The notes: generated by a model from the letters alone, not told the origin. A stretch of DNA of 64,000 bases from Ascaphus truei (GCA_036426205.1 CM071568.1:216670527-216734526), one strand, 5' to 3'. Counted from the stretch's first letter, positions 10,640 to 22,094 are shown. A program made the numbers and translations.

Positions 10640-12572
10640 TGCTGCTGTATGGCAGAGTGCGGCAGAGGAGAAGTGCTGCCGTGCGGCAGAGGAGAGGTGC
10701 TGCCGTGCGGCAGAGGAGAGGTGCTGCCGTGCGGCAGAGGAGAAGTGCTGCCCGGTCGGCAGAGGAGAAAGTGCTGGCCAGTGTGCAGAGAGAGGGGCTG
10801 CCGTGCGGCAGAGTAGAGGTGCTGCCGTGCGGCAGGAGGAGAAGTGCTTGCCGTGCGGCAGAGGATAGGTTGGCTGCCGTAGCGGCAAGAGGAGAGGGGC
10901 TGCCCGTCGGCCAAACGATGGAGCTGTAGCGGGTGAGGGGGAAGCGGGGTATGGAAAACTGGCGGAAGGCGAAGGTGGGGTTGGGGGATGATAACGGTGG
11001 GAGATGGAAGAAAGTGAAGAGGGTGGAAACATCGTTCCACTTTCTCTCCGAGTGCGGCAGAGGAGAAATGCTGCCGTGCGCAGAGGAAGGTGCCTGCCCG
11101 TATGGCAGAGGATAGGTGCTGCCGTGCGGCAGAGAGAGGTTCTGCCGTCGCAGAGTCAAGTTCTTGCCGTACGGCAGAAGAGGTTGCTTCCTTGCGGCAG
11201 AGGAGAGGTGCTGCCGTCGGCGAGAGAGGTTCCCTGCCGTACGGCAGAGGAGGTGCTGCCGACGGCAGAGGAGAATCCTGCCTACGGCAGAAGGAAGTGC
11301 TGCCGTGCTGCAGAGGAGAGGTCGGCCTGTACGGCAGAGGAGAGGTGCTGCCGTACGTCAGAGAGAGTGCTGCCGTAACGCATAGGAGAATTCCCTGCCG
11401 TACGGCAGAGGGAGAGTTGCTGCCGTGCGGCAGAGGAGAGGTGCTGCCTGCGGCAGAAGAAAGTGCTGCGTACGGCAGAGGAGAGGTGCTGCCGTGCGGC
11501 AGAGGAGAAGTTGCTTTTTTTTGGCCGTACTGCAGATTAAGTGCTGCGTACGGCAGAGGAGAAGTCTGCCCGTACTGCGAGGAGAAGTGCTGCCGTACGC
11601 AGAGAAGTGCTGCCGTACGCAGAGGAGAGGTGCTTCCTACGGCAAGGAGAAGTGCCTGCCGTAGCAGGCGATTTCTGCCTTACTGAGAGGAGAGGTGCGC
11701 CGTACGGCAGAGGAGAGGTGCTGCCGTACGGCAGAGGAGATGTTCTGCCGTACGGCAGGAGGAGAATGCTGGCTGTAATGGCAAATATGAATGTTTCTGC
11801 CGTATGGCAGGGAGAGTGCTGCCGTACGGCGAGAAGAGGTGCTGCCGTACGTAAAGGAAAGTGCTGGCCGTACGGTAGAGTGAGAAGTGTCTGCCGTACG
11901 GCAGAGGAGAGGTGCTTGCCTTAGCGCAGAGCGAAGTGCTTGCCGTACGGCAGAGGAGAGGTGCTGCCGTAACTGCAGAGGGAAGTCTGCCGTACGGCAG
12001 AGGAGAGGTCTTTCCGGTACGGCAGAGGAGGTGCTTGCCGTTGGCAGGGAAGGTGCTTGCCGTACGGCAGAGGATAAGGTGGCTGCGCGTATGGCAGAGG
12101 AGAGTGCTGTGCTGCTGTATGCAGAGGAGAGGTGCTGCCTGCCAGTACTGGCTAGGATAGGTGGCTGCCTATATTGCAGAGTAGAAGTGCCTGCTGTAGT
12201 TCATAGGAGAGGTGCTGCCGTATGGCAGAGGAGAGGTGCTGCCGTACGGCAGAGGAGGTGCTGCCGTACGGCAGAGGAGAAGTGCTGCCGTATGGCAGAG
12301 GAGAAGTGCTGCCGTATGGCAGAGGAGAAGTGCTGCCGTATGGCAGAGGAGAGGTGCTGCTGTACGGCAGAGGAGAGGTGCTGCCGTATGGCAGAGGAGA
12401 AGTGCTGCTGTACGGCAGAGGAGAGGTGCTGCTGTACGGCAGAGGAGAGGTGCTGCCGTATGGCAGAGGAGAAGTGCTGCCGTATGGCAGAGGAGAGGTG
12501 CTGCTGTACGGCAGAGGAGAGGTGCTGCCGTATGGCAGAGGAGAGGTGCTGCCGTACGGCAGAGGAGGTGCA
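10640..12572. repeat. Minisatellite, 24-bp palindromic unit
   Basis: The unit is GTGCTGCCGTACGGCAGAGG followed by AGAG. Its core CTGCCGTACGGCAG is a perfect palindrome. From about 12205 to 12572 there are about fifteen clean units. From about 10760 to 12200 the units carry many single-base insertions and deletions. Most of the opening units (10660-10750) are also clean but have CCGTGCGG in the core. A non-repetitive segment at 10905-11050 interrupts the array. Because 24 is divisible by three, all six frames stay open over the clean part and give repeated peptides; these are not genes. A function is unknown. Confidence 0.95.
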
Positions 12573-15045
12573 GCCGTTCCGCTGGGAATCTTGTTGACAC
12601 CGTTGGTTTTGCTTTGTACAAACCCAGAAATGATACAGGCTACATCCACACGCATGCGTTTAATGGTTTCAGTTCTCTGGTACTACATCCTTGTCATAAC
12701 TTTGGTCTAGGTCCCCATAATGATAGGATTTCCTGAAGGAACGCTGTAGAAAACAGCAGGGCATTTTGTTAAACACATGCAGGTCTGACTATTTAATTTG
12801 GCTGTCGTGTGTTTCATGTTCATAGGTTACTGGTATGGCAGCCTCTACGTGTTGATTTTGTGGCCTTAAATGTTGGTTAGTCGTCTTTTGATGCCTGTGA
12901 TACTTTATCTATTTATAAAAGCAGTATGTTTAAGTTTCCACAAAGTGAAAGGCAACACCATTACCACAAAGTACTGAATGAATATACAGGAGTTCTCCAG
13001 TATTGTGGTCAGCTTATGGTTTGCTGTCAGAGACCGGCATGCTTAAAGACTGCAAGTGAAATGAGGAATATGTGGGACTTACATTTGCGAACAAAATCTG
13101 CACTGTCAGAAAATGTAGACTTACAGACAGTGGTAAGCACCACTCACATTCCTCTATCCTCCCTGTACAGATCTGGACAACGGATCCAATCCCACAATAA
13201 CTCGAAGTCCTACAAAAAAAATTGCAAAACACACAGGAAACACTGCCCCCTCTTGCAGTCAAGTGTTCATTTTTCATAAGGGAAAGTTAAAAAAATAAAT
13301 AAAATAAGCGTTTGCTACATTAGACTTTATGTAAATACTGCAGTTTTATAATTATTTTATTATGAGAAATTCCCCAGTAGAGGAAGTTCATTGGTCCAGG
13401 AGACTAGATGATGCAGTGCAGGTGGTGATGCAGGTGTAGCAAGCCTTAATGTTTGTTTTCAGCAGCGGGGAAAGCCGCAGGATTGCCACCGTGACTGCGC
13501 CGGTGCCAGGGGATTTGCACTGGGGAAACATGGATACCCCACAACAAAGTCGGAGCAGCATAATCTCAGGAGACAGCAAGGCTCGCTGCGACGGTGAGGG
13601 GGCAACCAGGCTCAACTATAAAAGGTTAAGCCCACTTGGTTACCCCTGATCCGTGTGTAAAGATCCTAGAGTGTCAGCTCTTGGACCCAGCTGTCGTGTA
13701 TGCATCCCTGTGACTGTGGGTAAATTATGCGACAATTCAGTAGTTTGAGAGGCAAACAGGAACAAGTTCCAAAGATCGGTGCTGAGTAAACAGAGGGTAC
13801 ATGTATCTCAATAAAGTCCTGAACAATATACTGAGTTAGATAATGGATGACATATGATAAAGCCTAGTGAGACTCATGGACCATGTGCATATTGATCTCC
13901 TATATGGGGACATGAAATATAACAATCCATGGTGTGGTTTCAGACAGCTGTCTGGAGGTATTGTAATCCTATATAGTGTACCACTAGGTAACAGTCACCC
14001 TGGAGTAGCACTCATGAAATGGTCACAATCTCCACATCCACATAAATGAAGAAAAGAGTACTCACAGTAATAAGCGTATCATCCCATTGCGTGCATCACG
14101 CTAAACGGTCAAAGAGAGAGACATCAACGTGGGACAATGCGGAGCACAGCTGTAAGAAAGTGTTTTGCCTTTCCAGGAGTGCCGGGCAGCGGAGCTTGCG
14201 AGTTAGAGGGTGGGTTTTGCGGAGAATCTTCAATCAGATTGTTGCTATGTAGAGGAGTTCCCGAGTTATGGGACACCCCAAACATCTACCTGGGAATCAG
14301 GTATGATTCTTGGGCACATTGAAGCACAGTGCTCCGGCAAAATCCTACCCTGGAAAAGTTCTTGCGACTCACCGCCAGGGTTCCCTGCTTTAGCACAAAT
14401 TGGAAAAGTAAAGCGGGTATGGGGGACCAAGGTATCCCCAGAACGATCCCGGGGTCCCTAGCATAAGTTGGGATGCCAAGACCATGTCCAGTCACCCTGA
14501 ACCTGGTATAGGAGTTCAGGGGTGCTCCAGGTATGTCCGAAAGCTGCAAGGGTTTTTATTGTGTAAATACAGTTTAAGTCAGGGTTGTGCAGTATGCCAG
14601 GGATAAGGCTGGTAAGAGTAAGGAACATGTATTCTTATTCTATCCCTGACACTGGACCAGAAGACTTATACCAGTTAAAACACAAAGACACATAAGCAGA
14701 AGGAATTTTATTAAAGGTTTTTATTTAATAAATGTGAATGCTTGTAATAGTGGCGGTGGGATTCCAAGAGACCAGGTGGCTACCAAGCTTGGCGCCACTG
14801 AGTCTACTCGAGACCCAGAGTTGAAAGCCTCAGGGATGCCAAGGTGTTAGAACAGGAGGAGTACTGTAGTTGCACCTGAGTACCTCTGTCCTGGGCTAAC
14901 AATGGGCTATCCGACAACCATTTGCCCTTCCCCAGACTCTGCGGAGCCTGGCACCGGGTGGGATCGATATGTAAGAGGAGGAATCCAAATAGATGCCTAC
15001 CCGGCTTCAATATACTAGCAAATTGGCGATAGGCTGGCAGGAGAA
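12573..15045. other. Unassigned DNA
   Basis: About 2.5 kb without a recognised family. The 13380-13650 and 14160-14550 parts are GC-richer than their surroundings. The bottom strand near 14560-14580 has ACACAATAAAAACCC, a polyadenylation-like signal, and the 14046-14740 block may be an antisense retroelement flank. No frame shows a domain. Confidence 0.4.
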
Positions 15046-15049
15046 TTCC

Positions 15050-15530
15050 CATGTGCTGATTGGTTGTAGTAGTTTCTGAATGGGACTCTAAAACCTATAA
15101 GAAATCTTGCAGCCAAGACCTCAGATTCCAAGCGCCAAACCATCAGCGGCAAATTCAAAGATGCTCTGAAGAATAGACGGGAGCCGGCTTCAAAGATTTT
15201 GACTCATGGAATTTTCCAAGTCCCGCTTTTTGAGGACGTAGCGATCGCGGCTGGGATTGCATGCCATATTGCATTCCAGGACTTTCGTGAGTACCTTCCG
15301 GTCATTGGAAAGGGCTCCTACAGAGGTCGTTTGTGACAATTTCGTTTTAACGAAGAGTTATTTTGTTAGCCCCGTTCCCAGTCCAGTAAGTGTGTTTTCA
15401 GTGTAAATTGTATTACTTTGTGTGTATGTCAAATGCTAGAATAAATTACAATTTATTTTACTGCTGTGTCTTGCTCAATCATACGATCCCGGTAGGAAAA
15501 GGTGTCAATAACCCTGGTAAATGGCAGCTA
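15050..15530 (+). mobile_element. Possible LTR
   Basis: The order of signals fits an LTR: CTGATTGGTTG near the start, a TATA-like CCTATAAGAAATC at about 15097, an AATAAA at 15441-15446, then TTTTACTGCTGTGTCTTGCTC. No terminal duplication or gag/pol sequence was recognised, so this stays tentative. Confidence 0.3.
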
Positions 15531-16245
15531 TACTACCCATGTTGTCTGCACTCACTGAGGTGCAGTTTGGGGCATTATTAAGTGTGTGTTCCCCCCACGA
15601 TCTGAGGACACTATACTGCCTGGAATTGGTCAAACAGTTTTGTTAGCAATAGTTTGAAGAGTGGGAAATGGGATTCATTAATTAGGGATTTGTAGAACAA
15701 ATATTTTCTAACCGGAGGGGGGTGGGTGCAATGTAAAAAAAGGTTGGGAACCACTGGTCTTAAGCACTGTTGAGAATACTCAATCTGGATATCCAGATAT
15801 AGGCCAGGAGATTAGCGCCATAGCTGATCCATTGAGAAGACATGGCATCCTGGACTAGGTCACTGCCCATGTATTACTCCTTGCTTGTTCTACTGTCTTT
15901 TTTCACCCTATTCATCTTAAAAGCATTCTCTCTTTGTAACACACTTCGAAACCCTATTTTTTGAAACATCACTTGTGTGTTTACATCTTTCATTTATAGT
16001 ACCTGCAAAATGCCTGAGGTAGAAGAGATAACAGTCACAAGGAGCTGACCAGTTCCAGTGCCATTAAAATGCCCCTCCCAATCTTTGAAAAAACCAACTA
16101 ACATCCCACAGTCCAGTAATGTTAGCTCACTCTCTACTAGCTCTGCCCATATTAGTACACTACGGGCCATATTTAGTCCTTTGCTACTCTATTTCACCCC
16201 GTCCAGCACATTACAGTAAATGATCCATAAGGAGTCTTCCATCGC
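15531..16245. other. Unassigned DNA
   Basis: No repeat family or coding signal recognised. Confidence 0.5.
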
Positions 16246-16564
16246 AGGAAGGTTACATGGATACAGGAGGTTGAACAAAGACATTTCCATCAAGTTCAAC
16301 CTAAACTAAATTTAGACGACAGATACTTATCCTATATTTATAGTTAAAAAATTTGATCCAGAGGAAGGCAAACAAAAAACCCTAGTGAAACATCATCCAA
16401 TGATGTCTCAAAGGGGAAAAAAATAATTTCCTCCAAATATTGGCAATCAGATTTCTCCCTGGATCAACATCTTTCTCGTGTTACATTTCTACCTTTCCAA
16501 AAATATGCCCAACCTTTTTTTTTTAAATACATCTATTGTATCTGCCATCACAGTCTCCATGGGT

Positions 16565-17520
16565 AATAAATTCAACTTTAACTGCTTTCACTGTAAGGAA
16601 CCCTTTCCTTTGTTGCTTGTGAAATCTCCTTTCCTCCAACCTTAGGAGATCGTGTCGTTTCGTTTGTACTGCCCTTGGGATGAATAGTTCTTTTGAAAGC
16701 TCCTTGTATTGACCCTGAATATATTTGAATATATTTGTATATAGTTATCATACCCCCCCTTAGGCTTGTTATATAGTAGGCGCTGGTGCGCGCACGCCAT
16801 GTGCATTCGCGTTTAGTTGTTAGGGTGCAATCGGTGACGCACGCGGTTAGGGGGCGTGACTGATGTCGCAGCATTAGGCCGCCCTGTAATTGGTTTGTGG
16901 CGTGGCAGCAGCGCGAAAATACAATTTTATTTTAATTTCCCTGGTCTGTGGTAACACCGCTCACGGCATTGTGCGCATGCGTCCCTAATATAGAAACGTC
17001 TGGCTAACACAGCCAATTATAATTGACGCACACGCACGGTAGCGCACTATATTACACGCCTTAGATGCCTCTTTTCTAATGTAAACAAATCTAATTTAGC
17101 TCTTGTCTCGGATTTTCCATCCCTTCAGTAATTTGGTGACTCTTCTCTGCACTTTTTCTAGTTCCATAATGTATTTTTTATGGACTGGTGCCCAAAACTG
17201 TACTCCATATTCAAGGTCTTACTAATGCTTTATACAGGGGCGTAATTATGTTAACTTCCTTTTCATTAATTCCTTTTTAATGCAAGAGAAGATCTTGTTT
17301 GCCTTTGCAGCTACTGCATGACATTGGGCACTATTCCTAAGCCTGCAATCTACAAGCACTCTGAAATACTTCTCTATCAAGGATTTACCTAATTTTCCCC
17401 AATTTCATTTATAAGCCGTCTGTTTATGCTTCTTCTCTAAATGCCTAACCTTATATTTAAACCTCATCTGCCATTTACCTGCGCAAGTTTCCAGCCTACC
17501 TCATGCTCTTATTTTACTAA
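16565..17520 (-). pseudogene. CR1 ORF2 C-terminal part and 3' region
   Basis: After removing the MITE at 16763-17060, the bottom strand resembles the sense copy at 22780-23250: a KALVRP-like segment at about 17230, then an AGAAAAGTGCAGAGAAGAG-like segment, then GAAAAGAGGCATCTAAG, then GGTCAATACAAGGAGC, then GGAGATTTCAC. This is the end of CR1 ORF2 and its 3' region. Stops and indels are frequent. Confidence 0.8.
16763..17060. mobile_element. Harbinger-type MITE in CR1
   Basis: Left end GGCTTGTTATATAGTAGGCG; complement of the right end GGCGTGTAATATAGTGCGC. Flanked by TTA on both sides (16760-16762 and 17061-17063). The uninterrupted site can be read in the CR1 copy at 23007-23035, where GGCATCTAAG runs straight into ATATGATAACTAT. 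It is a sister of the element at 36564-36833. Confidence 0.85.
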
Positions 17521-18491
17521 CAAAGTGCAAGGGAACTAGTTCCAAATATAAGGGCTCAGCAGCAGAATGGTATTAAAATATACTTTTCTATGATATATTT
17601 CTTTCATTCTATTTTACTTTAATTCATAAATTTTTCTGAGGTTGGTTCTCTGTCTCCCATAAATTGTAATGTATTTTGTTACCATTCCTCTTTAGTGTTG
17701 ATGAAGGAGAGATGGAGCACTACTGTAAAAAACAACTACTGGAGAGTGGGTCCCAAAATAAAAGCCGTTTTAATGGATCAGAGCATGGATACAAAAAACG
17801 AGCCCTAAGGCCCCCACCATTCCTCTTTAGTTTATTATATTGTATATATATGTGTTCCTACTGAAGAACTGATTCCTGTCACCATTTTATATATTTATGT
17901 TCAATCGCTCCATCCATTTATTTATCGATTTACCCACATTAAGCTCTATAGTACATTCCTATGGTTCTATATGTTTACTTTCAATCATCCAGTATTATAG
18001 ATACTTACTAATCAGATATACACATATTCTTCCCGTGTTACAACATGGTTCTAGTTTGTGTTTTTTTAACTTTATTAGCTTTTTTGCTACATTGTTTTAA
18101 TCATTTTGATATTCTGTTACTGTTTTTCTCTGTATGCCCTCCGTTTTGTATCTGTGGTCCACCGCAACCACTCTACTCACGAGAGTCAGGCCCTCCATCT
18201 GGCATCTCATTGGCACACAGCTTCTGCCAATGGGATTTGTGCGTGGAGGTGTTCGCGCCAAAATTCCATCACGTGACGTCACTGTTGGAGGCGGAGGGTC
18301 TCGTACATATACAGGAGGGTGTACAGACGCGAACTTACTCTTTGACAAAGGGATTTGTTCCCTAAACGCGTCAGAGTAGTTCTGTACCCCCCACTCACCA
18401 TTTAATAAAGTCTTTTAACCATTTTTGCTGGTTGTAGCCCCCATTTCTTCATCACAGCTGTGCTCCGTTTTGGATCCCATGGACGTTTTTC
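17520..18491 (+). mobile_element. Retroelement fragment (PLE-like) with 14-bp duplication
   Basis: Flanked by CTCTTATTTTACTA at 17506-17519 and again at 18492-18505, an exact 14-bp target-site duplication inside CR1 sequence. It has no long frame with a domain. At 18340-18371 it carries CTTTGACAAAGGGA, a loop, TCCCTAAACGCGT, a relative of the PLE-associated hairpin at 401-436. An AATAAAGTC signal follows at about 18402. The PLE assignment is inferred from the hairpin. Confidence 0.65.
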
Positions 18492-18519
18492 CTCTTATTT
18501 TACTACCTTACACAAGTTA

Positions 18520-18973
18520 GGCTAAGGCCCCACTGCACTCGCCGGCGTCCTAGCAGCGCGTGCAAGGCACTTCACCGCGATCTGCTGTCTGAAGGGAGCT
18601 TTTTTTAGGTGCAGGGGGCATGGCCATGACAGGGGAGGGGGCGTGGCCATGATGGGGGGCGCAGCCATGACGGGGGGGCCGTCTCTCTCATCTGTGCCAC
18701 TCTCCTCTCCCCCGTGGCTATAAGGTGCTGTGAAAAAGTAAGTTAGAGATATTTGGCTCCTCTCCCGTGCCACTTTGCTCCCCCCCAACCATCCCTCTCC
18801 CCGTGCCACTCTCCCGCCTGTCAGTCTCTCTCTCTCTCTCTCAACCCTTGTGCTGCTCTCCCCCCCAGTGTCTGTCTCTCCATCCATCAGTCTTTCTGAT
18901 TGGCTACTTGGCGCACCATGTGACGCATCGCCGCACGGGATCACAATCCTGTTGTAGCCCTGGGGACCTAGCC
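18520..18973. mobile_element. Harbinger-type MITE inserted next to CR1 FADD box
   Basis: Left end GGCTAAGGCCCCA; complement of the right end GGCTAGGTCCCCA. Flanked by TTA at 18517-18519 and 18974-18976. It lies immediately beyond the FADD reverse-transcriptase box of the CR1 (bottom strand, 18979-18990), splitting FADDTK from LCKVVK. The right part (CTGATTGGCTACTTGGCGCA and following) is shared with the copy ending at 57736. Confidence 0.85.
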
Positions 18974-18976
18974 TTA

Positions 18977-20545
18977 GTGTCATCAGCAAAGATAGAGACT
19001 TTGTTTTCTATGCCAACCTCAAGGTAATTAATAAACAAGTTTAAAAGCAGGGGTCCCAGTACCGATCGTTAAGGTACTCCACTCACAACTTTTACACAAC
19101 CTGAAAGGTTTCATTTACTGTATGACAACTATATATTCTCTATCCTTCAACCAGTTTTCAATTCAGGTGCAAATATTTTTACAGAGTCCAATTTCCTTTA
19201 TTTTGTACAGTAAGCTGTTATGTGGAACCGTATGAAAAGCCTTTGCAAATTCATCTAAGTAGACCACATCAACCGCATTACCCTGGTCTAAACTCCTACT
19301 TGTCTCCTCAAAGAAACAAATAGCATTAGTTTGGCACAACCTGTCCTTCATAAATCCATGCTGACTATTACTAATACGTTGTTATCCATTTGTCTTCCCG
19401 ATTATCCCGTACTAAACCTTAAAGAAGTTTTCCCACTATTGAAGTCAGGCTTACAGGTTTGTAATTCCCAGGTTGTGATCTAGCTCCCTTTTTAAATATA
19501 GGCACCCCATCTAATTTACGCCAATCTTGTGGTACTGAGCCTGTGGAAATAGAGTAATTTAATAGTAAATGTAATGATTTGGCTATTATTGAACTTGGCT
19601 CCTTAAGAACTTTTGTGTGATTATGCCATCGGGGGCCAGGTGCCTTATTTACTTTAATTTTATCAAGCCGCTTATGCACTGTTTCCTCAGTTAAACAATT
19701 GTTCCTTCATATAGTGGTTGTAGCTTTCTCCACTGGCACTATTTTTGCGATGGATTCCTCCCTGGTAAACACAGAGTCAAACATTTTGTTAAATATCTTG
19801 GCTTATTCCTTATCTCCAATAATTTGCCTGCCCATCTCATACTGAAAGGGTCCTATATTTTCTTTCCAAATCATTTTGTTATTACGGTACTTTAATGAAT
19901 TTTTAAGGTTCATCCAACTTTTTATTGCAATCCTCTTCATTTTTTGATAATTTGATTGCCCTATTGCAACTTTTCTTACATTCCTTATAACTCTGATATG
20001 ATGCCTCCGTCCCTTCTGACTTTAAGACTTGAAAAGCCTGACTCTTCTGTTCCATTTCCTCCCCTACCTGTTTATTTAGCCACATTAGTTTAGACTTATT
20101 TCTTTTATATTTATTACCCAAGGGTATTCACTGGTAAGTGTGCTTTTATAACAATTCTTTAAAGATTGAACATTTATCTGCCACATTTTTTCCTGTAAAA
20201 ATGTCATTCCAATGTATTCTTTGTAGATTATTCTTCAGTTAATTCAAATCTGCCTTTCTAAAACGTAGTCTTTGATGAACCCATGTAATATGTTTTTTTT
20301 TAATTATTTATTTCAAATGAGACCATGTCTATCATCACAGTTTCCCAAATGTTCCCGCACTTGAATATTTGTTATAACTTCTACATTGTTTGATATCATC
20401 AAATCTAGTAATGCCCCTCCCCTTGTTGGTACCTTAACAATTTGGGTCATGTAATTAAAATTGTCTTTCAGCACCCTAAAAATAAAACCTGTTTCCTTTA
20501 GTGATTGCTCCAATCTATGTCCGGATAATTAAAATCGCCTATGAT
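18977..20545 (-). pseudogene. CR1 ORF2: endonuclease end, linker and reverse transcriptase
   Basis: In bottom-strand order: IIGDFNYPDIDW at 20510-20545 (endonuclease GDFN motif intact), VPTRGGALLDLMISNN and a decayed SDH-like GNCDDRH; a Lys-rich linker at 19903-20121; KVNKAPGP, VPIFKKGARSQPGNYKPVSL (RT blocks 1-2) at 19419-19679; VVYLDEFAKAFHTVPHNSLL at about 19163-19290, where the Asp of AFD is His; and IFADDTK (catalytic FADD intact) at 18973-18993. In family members these parts nick DNA and copy RNA. Stops and frameshifts make it dead. The reading frame continues across the MITE into LCKVVK. Confidence 0.85.
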
Positions 20546-21060
20546 GCAAACGTGAACTAGCTTTGGTGCCTTTTCCATTATTCTCCATTTTCAAAAGTAT
20601 TTTGGCTTCTTCAGATATTTGGTGGTTTATAGCATAACCCTAAAAACATTTTATTTGTACTTTTACCTCCACTATTAATTTCTATCCACAAGGTCTCTAC
20701 ATGTTCATCATTCTCTTCATAAACATGTTCCTTTATAATAGGTTTTTGATCCAGTTTTGAAATATAAAACATACTCCACCTCCTCTTCTATTTGCTGGAT
20801 CCTTCCAAAAAAAGGAACTAACCCACTAAATGAACTGCCCAGTCATGAGATTCATCCCACCAGACGGTGCTATTATCTTATCTGTTCCTGCCTTTCTACT
20901 CCAATTGGATTTAGTCTTTATACATCTTCTAGTATTATCTGCATTTAATATGGGTGTCTCCCTGCTTGCCAAACTCCCACTTGCCCCCATTCTTCCTCCA
21001 TGACCCCTAGCAATTTCCACATTCCTATCTATTCTGACTACAGCTGTTCATGACCTCTTT
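20546..21060 (-). pseudogene. CR1 ORF2 endonuclease, N-terminal remnant
   Basis: Bottom strand pieces include RRGGGV, followed in other frames by segments resembling LWVEI and a PPNISEEA-like sequence before GDFN. The catalytic Asn and Glu at the start of the endonuclease were not found. The 5' end of the element is put near 21060 because similarity fades there. Confidence 0.6.
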
Positions 21061-21736
21061 CTTGTGTTATGGAATTGCACTCCATAGCAAATATGGCCCC
21101 AATTTACAACCCCAAAAAGTCCGTAATAAACTTCCCAGATCATACATGACAGTGCTTTCATAGAGGCTTACAGGAAAGAGGGAAATAATTCAGCAGCATG
21201 TTCAACCCTGCAATGATCAAGGCAAGGTTATGAACTACTGCAGTCTGACAGCAAATAGCCTTTCCAAACTTGATCCTTGAGATATGACTAACATAAGAAT
21301 CAATTCATTGTGAGTGGTGTAGGAGGAGTACTCCAGGCCCTTCCACTCAAGAACATACTGCACTTTACAATGAGTACTTGGGGACAATAAAGCCACTGAT
21401 CCTCTAAGTAAATGAAGCTTAAAGTGGACAAACGCAGTAGGGCCAGAAATTAGACCAGGTCCAGCATGTACTGTCACTGATTAATTCTGTGAACACAAGC
21501 ACCCAGAAAGAGATGCCCATTGTATTATTTCACAGGATCCGATTCCTTATAAACCTGAAGTAAAAAGTAGGGGAATTTTAAAAAAATGACCTCCACCGCC
21601 AGCAGCATAAGTGGCTAATTTGCTCTTGTCCTTGGACCAAGTACGGCATGTTTCATTCCCTATGTGGCTTATTTCCCTGTATGTTTGTGTTTTAAAGAGG
21701 CTGTTCCATGTAGTGGGCACTTAGCTTTCTGAGGGC
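21061..21736. other. Unassigned DNA
   Basis: No family or coding signal recognised. The 80-residue bottom-strand frame at 21235-21477 has no recognisable domain. Confidence 0.5.
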
Positions 21737-21955
21737 TAGATCCAGAAAAGCACCGTTAAGTCAGGGCTCATAACGTTATGTTATCAAAATCAGTAACAGG
21801 TGTTGTGTTCCCTGTTGTTAACGCCAATCGCCAAAACTAGTTATATGCAAATATAACGGCTGTTCGTTATCTCATTAGCATGGGCTTAAGTTAGCACTGC
21901 CTCACGATAGCATCAAATAACATGGCTCACGTTATGTCTGTTGCCGTGTGTTTGG
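21737..21955 (+). repeat. Interspersed repeat, first of an inverted pair
   Basis: TCAGGGCTCATAACGT, TATCAAAATCAGTAACAGG, GTTAACGCCAATCG and GTTATCTCATTAGCATG recur, on the other strand, at 24480-24690. Type of element unknown. Confidence 0.65.
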
Positions 21956-21973
21956 GGATAGGTGTGTGTATTT

Positions 21974-22018
21974 ATTTAGTTATAAAAGGTTTTACCAGGA
22001 AGTAATACATTGAGAGAT
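21974..22018 (-). repeat. L2-like LINE 3' tail, minimal copy
   Basis: Top strand TTTAGTTATAAAAGGTTTTA followed by CCAGGAAGTAATACATTGAG is the complement of the tail seen at 5990-6068. It is about 45 bp long. Confidence 0.7.
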
Positions 22019-22094
22019 ACCTGGCTTATACGATACATCTTGTATGCATCAACAAGGACCTGTTGCAGACACCCCGCCAACTCCCGCCAAGTTC

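Larger units (their letters stand above)
16250..21060 (-). mobile_element. CR1 LINE, antisense, with three nested insertions
   Basis: A CR1 retrotransposon on the bottom strand. Its 3' end (bottom strand GGTTGAACTTGATGGAAATG and TTCAACCTCCTGTATCCATG) lies near 16250 and its coding part runs to about 21060. It is split by a 298-bp Harbinger-type MITE (16763-17060), a 972-bp retroelement fragment (17520-18491) and a 454-bp Harbinger-type MITE (18520-18973). Each has a readable target duplication. Removing them leaves about 3.1 kb, so the CR1 copy is itself 5'-truncated. Confidence 0.85.

Noticed and set aside
10640..12572. CRISPR array
   Set aside because: The repeats are directly adjacent without unique spacers, and all other evidence indicates a vertebrate genome.
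10605..12736. Many long overlapping frames on both strands with repeated peptide motifs
   Set aside because: They are translations of a 24-bp tandem repeat. A unit length divisible by three keeps all frames open, and the frames shift wherever the repeat has indels.
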